DNA from: Burhinus oedicnemus
Taxonomy: Eukaryota; Chordata; Aves; Charadriiformes; Burhinidae
Direction of reading: 5' to 3'
Assembly (NCBI GenBank): GCA_008921705.1
Contig: VFFE01009203.1
Coordinates: 183,273-247,272 of the forward strand
Length of the DNA stretch: 64,000 bases
The notes below the pieces were generated by a model, which was not told the DNA's origin, searched no databases, and saw nothing but the letters and a program-made list of their open reading frames with translations. Position 1 is the stretch's first letter, and each line of letters begins with the position of its first letter. This document shows positions 1 through 13,492 of the stretch, piece by piece. A program made the position numbers and the translations under genes.

Positions 1-3000
1 TCCACTGGATCTGCGTGTAGGCAGCCCCTCTCTAATGATCCTGGAGGCTGCTGAATGGACTCACTGGAAATACCCATGAAACACAGGAACCACATCAACC
101 ATCAAATATTCAGGGCTTTAGTTGCCCCATATCCACTAAGCTACAGTAGCCCCACGGCGAGCACTTTACCTGCCACAAATGCAAAACAGCTTGACTTACC
201 TTGACCTTCTCTCATCGTCTCTCCCATTGGTACGAGGCTGATTGTTCCTGCAGGCAGCTCACTCCTACCTTCTGATTCAAACTGGTATTTTAGTAAAATA
301 TCATGCCACCTTTCTGTCTTTCCACTCACATCAGAAAGCGTCACTATTATGGCTCTGTCTGTAAAAGCATCATCTGTCTGAGGAAAGAGGTCTGGCTGGG
401 GGATAACAGACCAAGAGTGTCCCTGATTTCAAATGCTGGAGGAAAAAAAATCATTGCATAGCATTCACCAAAGCAAAAGGGCTTCTTAAAAAGGGCAAGC
501 TGCAAACCGAGGCAATTCCAGCCCGGAGAACACTTCAGAAGAGAATATGAATCCCAGTTTCTCTGTCCTCGCTTTTCGTGGCCCCTGCTGACAGGAGAAT
601 TTTACTGACATTCATCTTCATCATTCATTTGCAGCATTCACCTTCTGCATTCAATACGCATTTTGACTGACAGAGAAAAGCAAAACGAGACAGATGTACT
701 CGTTGGAGAAGGCTTATGTATAATTGAACATGTAAACATTTGCAAGCCACTGTTATTTTTATGATTATATGAATAACATTGTCTTGACTTGTGCTCATAG
801 GCCTGTCAGGAGCTATGTAAATCTGGGCACAAAGCAGCTCGCTCCTAATTCACCGCACCACAGCCTCTGGGCATGCAGCGAGGGCTGGCGTGTGGTGCTT
901 CGGGCACCCCTGCTTCGAGGCATCACATCACGGTGAGCACCAGAAGGTGGGTGTCAAAGACACCTTTTAGCACAGCTGGGCAGAGGAAAGACAAGCTGTA
1001 CCTACTGCAGGGGCTTTACGTTGCAAACTGTCCGCCCAACTCCTTTTTATGGTGTGAAGAGTCAATAAAGTAAGTTGTTTATGTTCTGACGCCACTCTGC
1101 CTTTGGGAACTATCCAAAATCAGCTGAATTAGTGTCAGCTGAGTGGCAGGGTAATGACAGGAGACTCCTCAGAAGGCCGGTCTTGTGACAGTTCATAAGG
1201 AATTAGAAAACATTGCCTTTGCACAGCTTTGCAAAGGACTTTTTTAATGTGTGATACAGTAAATCTATTTGATGATTGTCAGCAGCATATTTTCAGTGCT
1301 GCCGCTCGCCAGGAGGAGCTTCCACCCAAATGAGATTTGGAGGGATCTTCACCCCCAGTCAGAGTAATGCTCTTTGTGAGTACAGTGCCTGTGCTCAAAA
1401 GGAATATTGCAGGGAGACCACCCTTCTTGCCCTGGGAGTTAAGCTCTCTTTGGTGGTATACATCGCTCACCATGGCAATGGGAATTGAATTTTCCGCTCC
1501 CTGAGCTCTCCTGGATACTTAAACCAGCCTCATGTAATACTATTGTGGCCAGTGTCATTGTACCACTGAAAACTAAACGAATGAATAAATTAGAGCCGTG
1601 GCGTTTTGGATTGCTGAATTGCATCCAAGCTTTTTATTGCAGTCATGAACTCCTTTTCCAATGACAGACAAAATGATGCTTATTAGGCAGTTAGGCAGAT
1701 CATTGTAATGAACGAACGTGAGAAGTACAGTAGCAAGGCTGTATATCAGAGAACTGAGAGGGGATTATCTCTTAAGAAACCTCTTTCCAACACCAATTGC
1801 CTTTTGACTGCAGGGCCCCTTCGTATTACACAACAGTTTATTCTCTCTTATTGATGCAAGTAATCCAAGTTTATGGCTCCTATCACAATCTTTTCCTCCT
1901 TGGCCTTTTAACTGCCTTTAATATAGAAGCTATTCCCATCTTCTTGAAAGTTTGTGCTCCTTCAGCTTTCAGCTTTCATCCTGCTCCTATTTCCTATGTC
2001 TCTGAATATCCCTCAATGTCAACATTTGCAGTGCTCGGTTCCCTCTTGGTCTCATTTCTGTGCAGTTGTCTCCAAGGCTTTTTTCCTCAGCCCCACTTAC
2101 TGTGCTGCTCCACAGCCAATCTTTGCCATGGGCAGCACTGCAGGTCCCCTTGGCTCTGCCCACGTCTCCAGGACTCGGTCAGGTGCCAGACCACTGCTTG
2201 GATGGCCCTTGTTCCCCTGATGTATCTAGACTGGACTCCTGACCTCTTTGGGTTGTTTTGCACCAAGGGCTTAAAACAAGCTGAACTGGGCTAGGGTTTG
2301 CCCAGGCTGATTTACTGGCTACCTGGGAGGAGATGGCCCTCTGCCCTTGGCACAGCACTTATGTTACCCATCGGTACACCAGCTTGGAGAGTTAATGCCA
2401 GCAGAATAATAACCCTGTAAAAAGCAGTGGGGTTTTTTTGCCAGTGTAGCTCCCTGAACTGGTTCATGTTAGTCTGAAATTGCATGAGGGGGCAAGAAGA
2501 CGTAGCTGGGAATGTACAGAGTGTCTGACTATCCCTTTAAGTGATGGCACAACATTAGGTCTGCTCAGCTGTGACATGAAACGCACCCTGAAGTCATATT
2601 TTGTTGCCCATTAACCATCATAAGAGCAGGCTGCTTTGGGGAGCAGAGGTCCCATTGGATGCCCCTCATATTGCCACCTCTGCCTGTGGTGAGCTGCAGC
2701 ACCTGGAAATCAACCCAAAGGAAAAAGAAGCCCCATTGCTCAGCTCTCCACACGGCCATGGCAAGTGGCAGTGAACATTTTCTGAAGGCAGTGGCAAGCT
2801 GTTGTGCTCCAGAGGAGGCAGGTGATGCTGTCAGTGTTGTTTTGTGCTGCAAGTCCTCATAGCGTGGTCTTTGGTGAACGTGAGGATGAGGGCAAGCTGA
2901 GTCTTTGTCGCCTCAATGGGAATGAAAGGTTAATGTGATGGGATAGAAGATTGTCACGTAGCGTTCGGAAGCGATGTTGTCTTCGTGTATATATATATAT

Positions 3001-3756
3001 CTATATAAAATTGTTCTAGGAGAGCTCTTAAGTGCAGATGTGTTTTCCCGGTGAGACAAAGATAGAAACCTCCATTTAACTGCTCCCCTGAAGTCAGACC
3101 AGAGTGATCCATTTGGCTGTGGAACAGTTGCCCCAGGAGAGCCATAAACGTTTATTGCTTGGAGACCTTTGAAATTGGACTGGACACACCATGGTGTTCA
3201 GCGCAGATGAAAGCAATGTGCTTCAGGGAGCAAAGCACAACAGACTACCTCAGGGAATGAACCACCCCCTGTGAGGGGGGGACTGGATGCAAATTGTCCT
3301 TTTCTATCTCCACTTTGTGCAGGTCTGCTGGATCTATTAGATTCAGAGACCTGGAACACAGTGATCTGCTGCAGGGTACAGTGGCACAATTTTTTTTATT
3401 TTTATTTTTTGATAGATTAAGCTGGTTTAAGTATTTATCACTTGCCAGCCTCTCATTCCTGACTCTATGTTGCATCTTGTCCTCAGGAAGAAAAAAATGC
3501 TCATTTTCTACTATATCAGTTCCCAAGCAGCCACGTAAATGCTTGTGGCAATATAGTGCTGGGGCATTTGAGGAAGAAGTGATGATGGCAGAGTTGTGAG
3601 CAGAAGAGTGCAGACAGGGAGAAGGAAGCCTTTCAAACCATCCCTCAGTCACAGCCAGGTGGGAAGATGGACTAATTCTGGTTCCTGTTGCTGACTTTGT
3701 TGAAGTTACCCTGACACTGCTAACACGTTTTTCAGGGGACAAATTCAGACCCAGAC
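1..3756. other. Non-coding, presumed LHFPL intron (5' part)
   Basis: No recognisable exon or RNA gene. The reading frames present, including a 165-codon frame at 1797-2294 on the + strand, look like chance: low-complexity composition, no family resemblance and no splice context. Because the only gene here continues upstream of its exon at 22968, this block is inferred to be intron. It contains a short TA microsatellite near 2986. Confidence 0.6.
2986..3008. repeat. (TA)n microsatellite
   Basis: An uninterrupted run of TA dinucleotides followed by CTATATA. It is short and probably polymorphic; no function is implied. Confidence 0.85.
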
Positions 3757-3890
3757 TCATAGAGTGGTTTAGGTTGGAAGGGACCTTAAAGATCATCTAG
3801 TTCCAAGCCCCCTGCCATGGGCAGGGACACCTCCCACTAGACCTGGCTGCTCAAAGCCCCATTCAACCTGGCCTTGAACACTTCCAGGGA
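3757..3890 (-). mobile_element. CR1 LINE 3' fragment, antisense
   Basis: The + strand reads as the reverse complement of the avian CR1 3' end: the phrases 'ggttggaagggaccttaaag', 'ccccctgccatgggcaggga' and 'ccttgaacacttccaggga' occur in the expected order. It is about 134 bp, 5'-truncated as most CR1 copies are, and closely similar to the sense copy at 38188-38593. The CR1 open reading frame is not preserved as a functional unit. Confidence 0.92.
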
Positions 3891-6800
3891 TATAGACACC
3901 AAAACCTTGTCTTGATTATTTTTTATGTAAAAGCTGATTTCCAGGGACATTTTAACTAAAAATAGCAGATGTTTCCACTATCAAGTTTTGTTGTTGTTGT
4001 TGCTGCATGCAAATTGCAAAAAGTATCTCATATTTAATTTATGCTTATTTCGCTTATTTAAAAGCAAACAAAAGATGCATTCATAAACTCTGAGGTAGAG
4101 TATCGTATCTTTAACTGACACTTTTGCATTGTTTCCAGGGACCTGTTGTTCCCAACTGAGGTAGGTAGCTGCTGAGATTATCATAAGTGGAGGAGTGTAC
4201 AAAATAGAAAAGGTACTGTGGGTTTTGTTCATTCCTGGAAATGCAGGATTTGTCACCCTGTTGGATTATACCTGCTTACCACATGCTCTGGCCAGTCCCC
4301 ATGGCTTCTGCAAGAGGAACACTTACCGATATCTCAGCCTCTTCAGATCACAGCTTGATCTGCTAAGTTAAATGGCTAATTGAAGGTGAGTGCTTCAGTG
4401 TACATTAGTCAAACCCCGTAGTTAAAATGGCAGGTAATTTCTTTGTAGCTGCACACAAAGGCAAATGTCTCTGTTTCTTTTGTTCGTTGCCATCCCTACA
4501 GCCAGCTATGAAGGGCTGCTGATTTAATTGCATAATCTAGCAGAACTCAGTGGCAGGGCTTTAACTTAACCGTATCTAAGGTATTTGTGTTATACAGCCA
4601 CTCTTCCTTCCACCTTCTTTCTATGCACTCGTTCCACATCTGCGTTAAGCTGCATGGGGGTGTTGGAAGATGCTGTAGACCCAGATGTCTGCTGGAATCT
4701 CAGACTGTGTAATTAGCTGTGGCCATCTAGACACTAGCTGGAGAGATGGGTCGTTTAGTGAATAATGCTTAGTTTTGCTGCCAAGAGTTGTATGTTCAGG
4801 TTCCTGCAGCCCATATCACAGGCTGTGAAAGTAGCTGTGCCCACTCGTTCTGGAGCAAGGGCTGTGGTGGGCTCTGCCCTTGGAAAAGTTTGGCTTGTTT
4901 ATTTGCTTGTTGGTTTCGTTTTTTTTTTCAAGTGTTCCCATTCATGTTAAATAGAAGGATAGAAGGAAAGAAAGTTGAAGGGGTTTGAGTCCAGCCTAAG
5001 TCTGCTAATAAAATTACATGATTCACCCAATTGTTTGTTTTACTTTTGTTCTGGACTGCAATTGTTCAAACCTTGGGTGAACACCTTCCTTTCTCCTACC
5101 CCCTGTCCCTCAAGGTCTCCAAGCACCACACAGAGGCAAGAAATCCCTGAACCTTTTGTAACTATTATCCCCTCTTCTTCATATAGGGAAAAGAAGGCTT
5201 CAGGGGACAATATGAGTAACATAATGGTTGCACAGAATTCCTTGATGGGGACAGAACTTGGCTGTAGCCTTTGTGACTCCCAGATCTCTGTAGTGATCTT
5301 GGTAACATTTCTCAGTCATTATAGTTGCAGCTTTTTGCTTCGAAAAGCAGCATCATGTCAACTAAAGACAAAAATAAAGCAGTCCACCAGGACTTTATAT
5401 GTGTATAATCAACCCCATGTATTTCCTGAGTTGCTCACTCTGCTCTTTGAATCCTACCAGCTAAAGAGCAGTCGGAGCTGCTTTGCTTTCCTCCAGAGCC
5501 CTGACCTGAGCACTAGCGGTGTCTGGAAGTTGCACCAGAAAGGCAGGGTGAAATGTGCTCTGTGGACCTTGGCCCTTTCTGCTTCATTACCGTGAAAAGC
5601 CTACAATTGAATATCAATTCATTTGTATTCAACCTGGCTGTTCTGCTTCCAGACCTCCTTTCTTGTCTGCAGCTGACAGGATGTCATGAGGAAGTGACAG
5701 GGCAGTGACGGTTTGTGTGTCATGGTCCACTTCTATTTGAACTTGATTTTTATCTAGTAATGAATCAAGCCACGGGAGTCCAGTCTGGGAAAAAAAGGAA
5801 GTGTCCCAAGGAAGCAAGCTGAAGCTAGGAAGTTTTTCAGTCCATTTGGAAGTAAGAATGCATTACAATGTGTTTTCTCCCTCCATACCAGACCCTGTAT
5901 TCTCACAAGGTAGACTGGGTATAAAAGGGGTTTTGCATTATTTATTAGTGTGCCTCTGTCACACATAATGAGGGCTATAAAGTATGTAAGAGTTTATAAT
6001 TGGCTATCTGCAAGAAGTAATCCTAAGGGGGCTGTGTAAGGATCAAATAAATTATGCTTCATTATAGTAGTTATGGCAAGGATATTAGAAAATTGTTTTT
6101 AGTTGGAGGAAGAAAAAGAAGCAGCAGAAAAAGAAAAAACCCTCATTACTTCCCAGACCCACTTCTGTCAAAGCCTTTACAGATTGAGGCAAGATTTCAG
6201 TCCTCCTCTTTAAAATTCCTGATGTGTTCAAGATGCTAAATAAGCAGTTGCCAAGATACTTGTACAAATAATGCATAAATGGAGTTTATCTAAATTGTTT
6301 TATTAATAAACTTTACTGAACTCTCCCATGCAGTTAAGAAGGAATCCCAATTCCCTACTATTCACCGTTGGCACATCAGCTTTCAGAAATGAAACTTTTA
6401 TCTCTTCTTCTCAGGGGGATATGAATGCCTGTCCCCCCCTTCCCAAATCTAATTATTGCTCTGATAATTCAGAACAAGGATTCAGTGGCAGTAAAATACA
6501 AAGAAAAGAAGGATGAACAGCTGGTCCTGGAAGCTGTGATGGTATCATTTTTAAATGAACATTTACATTTCACAAAAGCCAGGACGAAAGGGATCTCCAT
6601 GTTTCTGACTTTGTTATAGGGCTTTTCTGATGCTTCTGGATATATTTTGTGCTACAGTGGAGGTGGCCCTGGAGTATATAAGTTAGACAAGGAAAAGCCT
6701 TGTCAGATCCAGGAAGGAGGGAATATCCCTTCCCTTAAAGCAGTTACTGGGTATTATTCTAGTTTTAAATAGAAAGCTAAGGAAGGACAGAGTTTCTCTC

Positions 6801-8232
6801 GTGGTACAGTATACTTGGTTTTGAACAATTTCCAGCAGTGGATATTACCTGGAGAAATAGCGAGCTAAAGACTGTGGCTAAAGCTCTGGCTTCACTGAAA
6901 TCAGTGGCAAAACCGACTGATTTCACAGGGGCCAGTTGTCCCCCGTTAGGTCTACTTGAATGGGTAAGGTTACAAGACTGCGCCTGCAAGGTCACATGTG
7001 CTTTTGTATGTTAAATGTAATACTTTCACAAGTCTAAAAGTATATCCCATACCCCTTATGGTGCCATGGTTGCACCGGCCCCTGTCCAAGCCATAAAGTG
7101 AACTCATGTTTTGGAATACATTAGTAAAACAGCATTTTGTATGGACAGAGTTTTGTGGAAACTATAGAAAGCAGGAGCCAACGGCAGGGACCAAGAGCGG
7201 CGGAGGGACTGCAGCCTCTGTAAGTAGCTCGGGTCAGCCTGCACACCAGAAACCTCACCTCGGCTCCAGCCTTGGGCTATCTGCTGAAGGCATTACTCTG
7301 TCAAACAACTTTGGCTTGGCAACACTTGCGGGTGGTTTTATTTGCATCACAGCAAACACAGGTCACTCATTTCATATCTGAAGTATAAGTTGAGGGGATT
7401 CAAGCAAGGATCAGCAGCACAAGTGGCCAGTGAGGAGCGGGATGTGTCACAGGAGTCAGCTGGTTCTGAAAGAAGAATGCAAATAATGGTTAGTATATGA
7501 GGAGAGTTGAAAATAAGGGACTTTTCCCCTTCCTCCTTGAGGACTTTATAAATAGTCGAAGTGCCATCATTAGTTGCTTCTGCAGCCATCTAATGTTCAT
7601 CTCATAGCTTGTTCATTCTCTGTTTGTTCCCTATTTTTTCTTACATTCTCTCTCAGTCCTTGTAGGAGGTCCAGCCAATGCTACTATTGCTCCTTAGCAC
7701 TCACTACTCTTAGGTCCATATAAGAATGCAGTCTTGTATCTAGCAATTGCATGCTCCAGTCACCAAGTATTAATCCATTAAGGCAATGATCTTGTAAATT
7801 GGAGCAGAAATATTAAGTGCTGGGGATGGCATCAAGGCGCTGATAGGCTTTCATCAAGGGCAGCCTTTATAGCAAAGATGTACTTGAAGAGTCTTCTGCT
7901 GCTCATAAAGCATCATTTATGAAAAGTTTTTAGGAAGAGAGAACAGTAATGAGCTCCAAGAGCCACACAGTTCATTTTAGGGTTTTGCTAGTTAGTGTTG
8001 CCATCACCTTCAAGGTCTTCATGTAACCTAATTTAACTCTCCTTTTGGTTTCTCTCAGTTGAAAGCAACGAGTTTGATTCATTATTCGGCTGCTCTGATA
8101 GTATTCTGGCATTGCTTTTTGTTTTTTGAAGGAAAAATTCCAACAGATTGTTGAAGCCAGCAGCTGCAGAAAACCTCCGGATAGAGAAGGCTGTATGGAA
8201 TGGCCAATTCTAGCAGGAAAAACTGAATAAAT
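3891..8232. other. Non-coding intronic DNA
   Basis: No exon recognised. A (TTG)n run lies at about 3985-4003. A 206-codon + strand frame at 4975-5595 is the longest in the window, but it has no recognisable domain or flanking splice pattern. The phrase around 6890-6950, about 'cttcactgaaatcagtggc', resembles old dispersed amniote repeats, but I cannot assign a family. Confidence 0.55.
3985..4003. repeat. (TTG)n microsatellite
   Basis: About six TTG units, ending in TGCTGC. Confidence 0.8.
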
Positions 8233-8580
8233 TGAGACTGCTTAATCCATTGGAGAGAAAGATGCTGCAAAGGGGGAAGAAAATAAACTGCTCTCTCAGA
8301 GCCCCAGGAGGGGTTTCTCAAAGTCCACGGTTTAAGGAGTGAACTTAAATTAACACAAGGAAGATACAGGTTAGACAACATGAAAAGCTTCTGTTGCAGA
8401 CACAGAGCCACAAGAACAGATTGTCTTAGAAGGTGGTGGGATCTCCATTGTGAGAGGCTTTTTAATAACAGATTAAAGAAATATTTCTCTTGGAAGGTGC
8501 AAGTAGAGCTTATCCTGGCTTTGAGGCTGAAGGATGGATTGGATGACTTCTTGATGTCCCTTCCAACCCAAGTTTCCAAG
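8233..8580 (+). mobile_element. Old CR1-type LINE 3' fragment, sense
   Basis: Degraded CR1 3' region in sense orientation. Recognisable pieces are 'gagactgcttaatccattgg' (the usual 'gaactgcttagcctggagaa'), 'ggtggtgggatctccatt' and, at the 3' end, 'ggatgacttcttgatgtccc' with 'ttccaaccca'. The many mismatches place it in an older CR1 subfamily than the copy at 12805-13492. It is too broken to encode reverse transcriptase. A minus-strand frame overlapping it is a shadow. Confidence 0.72.
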
Positions 8581-11500
8581 GCTTTTTTTGTGTTTTAAGT
8601 ATGCTCTCTGCATAAAAGAATTTCTGAATGATACAGGAGGAAGATGGGAAGCAAAAGACTCTCAACATAAAGAGCTGGACAGTGCTGAGGCATTACTTCA
8701 TTGTCTTGGGATAACTCACAGGTGGGTGGGGAGAAGAGGATTTCAAAATGAGTCAAAGGTGGGCTCATGAGCTCATCATGGGAGAAGCATACCCTTCTAC
8801 CCAGTTCTTTCCTCTCACGCACTGGTCTTCATTACCAGAAAGAGTTAAGTATGTTTGAGATGTTGGTAAGGTTGTCCATATGGATTCTCTCTGGAGAGGA
8901 TAAGCAGCAGCGCCAATTTTTTCTGAGCTGCAGATGTGCAATATATTTGTAACAAACTGCAGCTCCTATCCAAAATTATGATTTATCACATTTTGTGGCA
9001 AACTGAAAAATGGGACATATTTGAGGGAAATTGACTTGATAGAGTATTTTTTCCTCTGCAAATTGGGTCAGTTATTGAGTTGCCTTTGGATGGAAAGCAC
9101 AGAAAATTCCATATTTTTCATTTGTTTTTAAAAATAAAAAATATCCTTTTCTTGGGTATGTCACATGAAGCAAACTTTAGAGCATATAAAAATAATGCAA
9201 AACAAAACACAGACAATCTGCAAGTATGGAAACAGTATTTTGAGTGTCACATAGTTCTCGTTGGAGCTGTGCTGAACCTTATCATCTCTTGTATTGAGAA
9301 CAAAGCAGCTGAGAATGGAGTAATAGATGGTTTTAGTTTAATTGAGGAAGCCATATGAATGATCAGTTTCACATGGAGTCTATTATTGCTTAGATTTGAC
9401 TACATTTCTTTGGATTTTACACTGTAATTCAGCACAAACTGCACGGAGTATACCTTTGTTCATGCATGGATTAATTCCTGTGCTTAGCTGCATGCTCTGC
9501 AAGTAGCCTTGTGGATGCAGAGGGTATTTAAAAAGCTGCTAAAAAGTGCTGCAGATACAGCAGCAAACAATACATTAAATTGACCTCTCCTTCACCAGTT
9601 CCCATGTATTTCACAACGCTTAGCTGTCTATGACTTATCCATCAGAGAGCTCTACACTGTAAGGACAGAGATGCATTTGATGGCTGCAGGCCTGTGCATC
9701 AACTAAGTTAGTGTGTACATTCTTGCAGAGTAGAGGGAGACTTAAACCTGTGAAGCACCAATAAGAATAGTATAATGGTAAAAGTGATTCTCAGCTGTGT
9801 TTGGGGACTGCCACTGACTTTTACAGCAGTTTATCTTACTGTATTTCCTAACTAGAGAAGTGGTTTCCAAACTCATTTGATTTGAGGGGTCTTACAGACT
9901 CTCCAGTAGAAATGCGGATCCATTCAATCTTTTTTCCAGGTATAGATTGCCTAATAGTGTGTATGAACTTGCTTGGAAGAACTCCTCGGTTTGCCAGAGG
10001 GTTTGCGGACCATTTACTGAAAATGGTACTTTGAGGTCTTGAGTATGGCTGAAGTTTTACTAAGATGTGTAGTGGTTGATCTTTCAGTGATCCTTGGACA
10101 GATAACTGAAATAAAACAAACTAAAAAAACTAGGCAAAAGCCTGGTATGTAGTGTTCTCCCACTGGATGTATGCTTCGCATCATTTCCAGTTCCCCTGTC
10201 ACTTTGGGGATATGCCACCAAAAGTGACGGAATTGGATGAATATCTTTGTTGCTTTATCCAGCATCTACAAACTATTGTTTTTCACAGATCAGTGAACTA
10301 ATAGACATGGAAAAGCAATTCTTTGGTATTTAACTGGTGTCTGAATATTTCCAAACGCTGGGACAATCTAGAGGAAAAATCACTGGAGTGGTGCTCAGGA
10401 GTCGGGCTGCTGCAGACTTTTCCTTAATGCTTATAGCAACCTTAGTCTGCCCAGTTTGTATTGAAAAGATATTACAATGCCTGTCCATTTATCCATTTGT
10501 CTGCTTAGGCATCTTCACGGACAAAGGATATATTTCCTCCATTCCCATTCCCTCTTCATGATCCTTCAGGAGATCAGTTCACGTGGTAGGAAATCCTTCT
10601 GCAAAAGCTCTGGCCAGTTTTGTCTGTTCTTCAGTTGCTATTGAAATGCGTATTAATGAAAAGATATGCCTTATCTGCTATGACTACATGGAGAACGATA
10701 TATTTTGGGAAGTTAGTTATTAAACTACCTTTTATTAATTAGAGTAGGCACCCTTGTGTTTCTAATGGAGTGATTTCTATTTAAATACACTATGTCATAT
10801 GCCATATGCTGCTCTAGACTCTTTGAACTGTCAAACATTTGATTTTGAGCCACAAAACGATGGGGTGAGCACACAGATGGGTTGTCACATAAAGAAGTCT
10901 GATGGCATGTGATAATGCTCAGGCTTTTTTTTTTTTTTTTCCCCCATAAAGCTTATAATGTACAAGCAGTGATCATGGCTTGCCAAACAAAAATGAGCTG
11001 ACAGTCAAACTCCAGAGTGCTTTCTGGAGTTCTTCAAGCATTTCAGTTCCACTCTGCAGATTCACTCTGTCTTTAACTGAACCATGTCACATCTTTTTCA
11101 GAACAAGAGGTGTCAATCATTTTGTTGTGTGACAAACCCTAGGACGAATGATGCAGACACTCGCCAAAGCTAGTCCTGAGTGGTCTAGCTCTGTGGTAGC
11201 AATTGAGGCAGATCAAGGCCATTTTGAAGCAGCAACTTGCTTCCATAGAAATAACTTCCTTTTAAGGTAGACCATACAGGTTTACACTCAGGAGCAAGAC
11301 AATTTTTCCTTTAATCTTCTCTTCTTCCCTAACATTCAGGTCATTTCCCATAAAGAAAGTCAGAATTAATGACAGGAATTGAGATATTTGCATCTTAAGG
11401 GCAGAAGAAGGTCAGAAGGATAGAAGATAAGGGATAAAATAAAGTGTAGGTAACTTTGGGCTGGATTCAGTTATGGATTCATACAGTTTTTAAAGGTGTT

Positions 11501-12264
11501 TACAATACAGATATCTTCCCTTGAGGTAGGTTTCCAAGCTCGCATTAAGATCAATAGATATCTAGGGTGAAATTCGTTAGCCTAAATCTAGATGCTTTGC
11601 ACTGTTAGAGATACCCTAGGGTCTGCAGGACCTCTGCGTGGGCTGGCAGGTATGACAGGACTTAGGGGAAACTTGCACTGCTCTGCAGAGGCAGCTGGAG
11701 GCCAAGCAAGAAACTGAACAGCACTTAAACTGACAGAAGGTGACGTATTTGGGTGGCTAAATCCCACTCTGAATCTGTACTGCCAGTGAAGTACAATTCA
11801 GTCATTGACCCACAAGTGTCTAGTGCCATTCAAGATGCTCTTGTCTATCCCCCCTCCAGCTGCTAGTCCAGGAGCATCTGGCTTTCCCTATTGGCTCTGT
11901 GTCAAGTCTGCCAGTCCCATGTGAATGTGTTTGCTGTCTTAGAATTAGGTGAACTTAGATGTGTCCTAGTCATAGAGATATGTTTATGTATTCTTTAGGA
12001 TGAGGAAAATATCTTCTGGACTCCACTGACTGTACTGACAAGGGTCTCAATTCAATTGCTGCTTCAGAGGCATCTCCATAGTTTTGGTATGCCCTGTGCC
12101 ATCTGAGGCACCTAGAAAGGAAGACCCATGCTATTCTGGAACAGGAGCTGGTCTCCAGGTGGGCTACCCAGCTGAAATGCAAGTAGTCCTATGTGCATGC
12201 ACGTGACTAGAGCCCCACCTGCCTTAAGCTGACGTGCCTGAATGATGGAAAACCAGATTCCTAG
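8581..12264. other. Non-coding intronic DNA
   Basis: No exon or RNA gene recognised. It contains a T16-C5 homopolymer tract at 10925-10945 and several short frames under 100 codons that look like chance. Around 9862-10020 there is weak resemblance to the termini of old hAT-type elements, which I did not consider strong enough to call. Confidence 0.55.
10925..10945. repeat. Homopolymer T16/C5 tract
   Basis: An uninterrupted T run followed directly by five C. It could be the A tail of an old antisense retroposon, but no body is recognisable beside it. Confidence 0.8.
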
Positions 12265-12340
12265 TCTTTCATGTTGGAAGGGATGTCGAGAGGTCATATA
12301 GTCCAACCTTCTGCTTAAAGCAGGACCAACCCTGAATCAT
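12265..12340 (-). mobile_element. CR1 LINE 3' end fragment, antisense
   Basis: Short antisense CR1 terminus: 'tcatgttggaagggatgtcg', then 'aggtcatatagtccaacctt' and 'ctgcttaaagcaggaccaac' match the reverse complement of the CR1 3' end in order. The 5' boundary is uncertain; weak similarity may continue to about 12440. Confidence 0.75.
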
Positions 12341-12602
12341 GACTACAATAATCACTTTCATGTCTCCAAGTATCCCCTTAGACAAACAAAAGCAGCCAAG
12401 TCTGGGCTTATCCAGACTGCGTAGTACTGTGCCTTGTGTCTAGACACTGGAGGATTCACGATCTCAGTACTCCCCCGCTTACCTTATAACCAGTACATAT
12501 TGCAGGAAGCCCAAAGGAGAAAACCTGGTCATGCTCAATCTCTCATATGCAATTGTCCACACCCAACACTCATGGTTGGGAGAAATAGGCATCATGAAAG
12601 CC

Positions 12603-12639
12603 TTCCTTTTTTTTTTCTTCCTTTTTTTTTCCCCCCCTG
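12603..12639. repeat. Polypyrimidine tract (T/C)
   Basis: Mixed T-rich and C-rich run (T10, CTTCC, T10, C8). Low-complexity DNA with no gene context. Confidence 0.8.
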
Positions 12640-12804
12640 ATTTGAACCTTGGTCTCTCTTTCCCTGGGATCTGCGGAGCCTCTATCTGAAGGATGTTCTA
12701 CTTGGTACCAAATACTTGTATCATCATTGGCTGAGAGAATGAAAATGTAAGAGGGCCTGTGTCATCTAGTAGTAAGGGAATCAGCCTGGAGTCTCTGCTT
12801 GCAG

Positions 12805-13492
12805 TTCTGAGGAGAAGGATCTGGGGGTCCTGGTAGACAGTAAATTATCCATGAGCCAGCAATGTGCCCTTGTTGCCAGGAAAGCCAATGGAATCCTGGG
12901 CTGCATAGGGACGATTGTGGCCAGTAGGTCAATGGAGGTCATTCTCCCCCTCTACTTGGCACTGGTGAGGCCACAACTGGAATACTGTGTCCAGTTCTGG
13001 GATCCCCAGCTCAAGCGGGACAGGGAACTACTGGAGAGAGTCCAGCATAGGGCAACAAAGATGACTGGGGGATTGGAGCAGCTCCCTTATGAGGAAAGGC
13101 TGAGAGAGCTGGGACTCTTTAGCCTGGAGAAGAGAAGGCTGAGGGGAGACCTTATTCTTGCTTAGAAGTATCTAAAGGGTGGGTTGAAGGAGGATGGAGC
13201 CAGACTCTTTTCAGTGGTTCTCAGTGACAGGACGAGGGGCAGCGGGCACAAGTTGGAACACAGGAAGTTCCATTCAAACCTAAGAAAAAACTTCTTTACG
13301 GTGAGGGTGACGGAGCACTGGAACAGGCTGCCCAGGGAGGTTGTGGAGTCCCCTTCTCTGGAGATGTTCAAGACCCACCTGGATGCAGTCCTGAGTAATG
13401 TGGTCTAGGTATTCCTGCATCAGCAGGGGAGTTGGACTAGATGATCTCTAGAGGTCCCTTCCAACTCTGTAAATTCCGTGATTCCATGATTC
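12805..13492 (+). mobile_element. CR1 LINE, 3' 690 bp with ORF2 C-terminus
   Basis: This is the best-preserved CR1 copy here, in sense orientation. Starting near 'gaggagaaggatctgggggt', it encodes the C-terminal end of the CR1 ORF2 reverse transcriptase polyprotein. Landmarks in one frame are a '[18 protein letters not shown]' segment, '[15 protein letters not shown]', '[12 protein letters not shown]' and, further on, '[17 protein letters not shown]'. The frame is continuous from about 12809 to 13408 except for one TAG at 13163-13165. The 3' end has 'ggtcccttccaactctgtaa' and degenerate ATTCYATG units. Its 5' truncation at 690 bp of a roughly 4.5 kb element is typical of CR1. It is an immobile fossil, but comparatively young. 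Confidence 0.95.

Noticed and set aside
3245..3796. 183-codon minus-strand frame
   Set aside because: Its start overlaps the antisense CR1 fragment and the remainder has no recognisable features.
4975..5595. 206-codon + strand reading frame, the longest in the window
   Set aside because: No recognisable domain, no plausible splice or promoter context, and amino-acid composition typical of translated non-coding DNA.
9862..10030. Possible old hAT-type DNA transposon (gtggtttccaaactcattt ... ggtttgcggaccattt)
   Set aside because: Only short terminal-like phrases match from memory and no target-site duplication was found.
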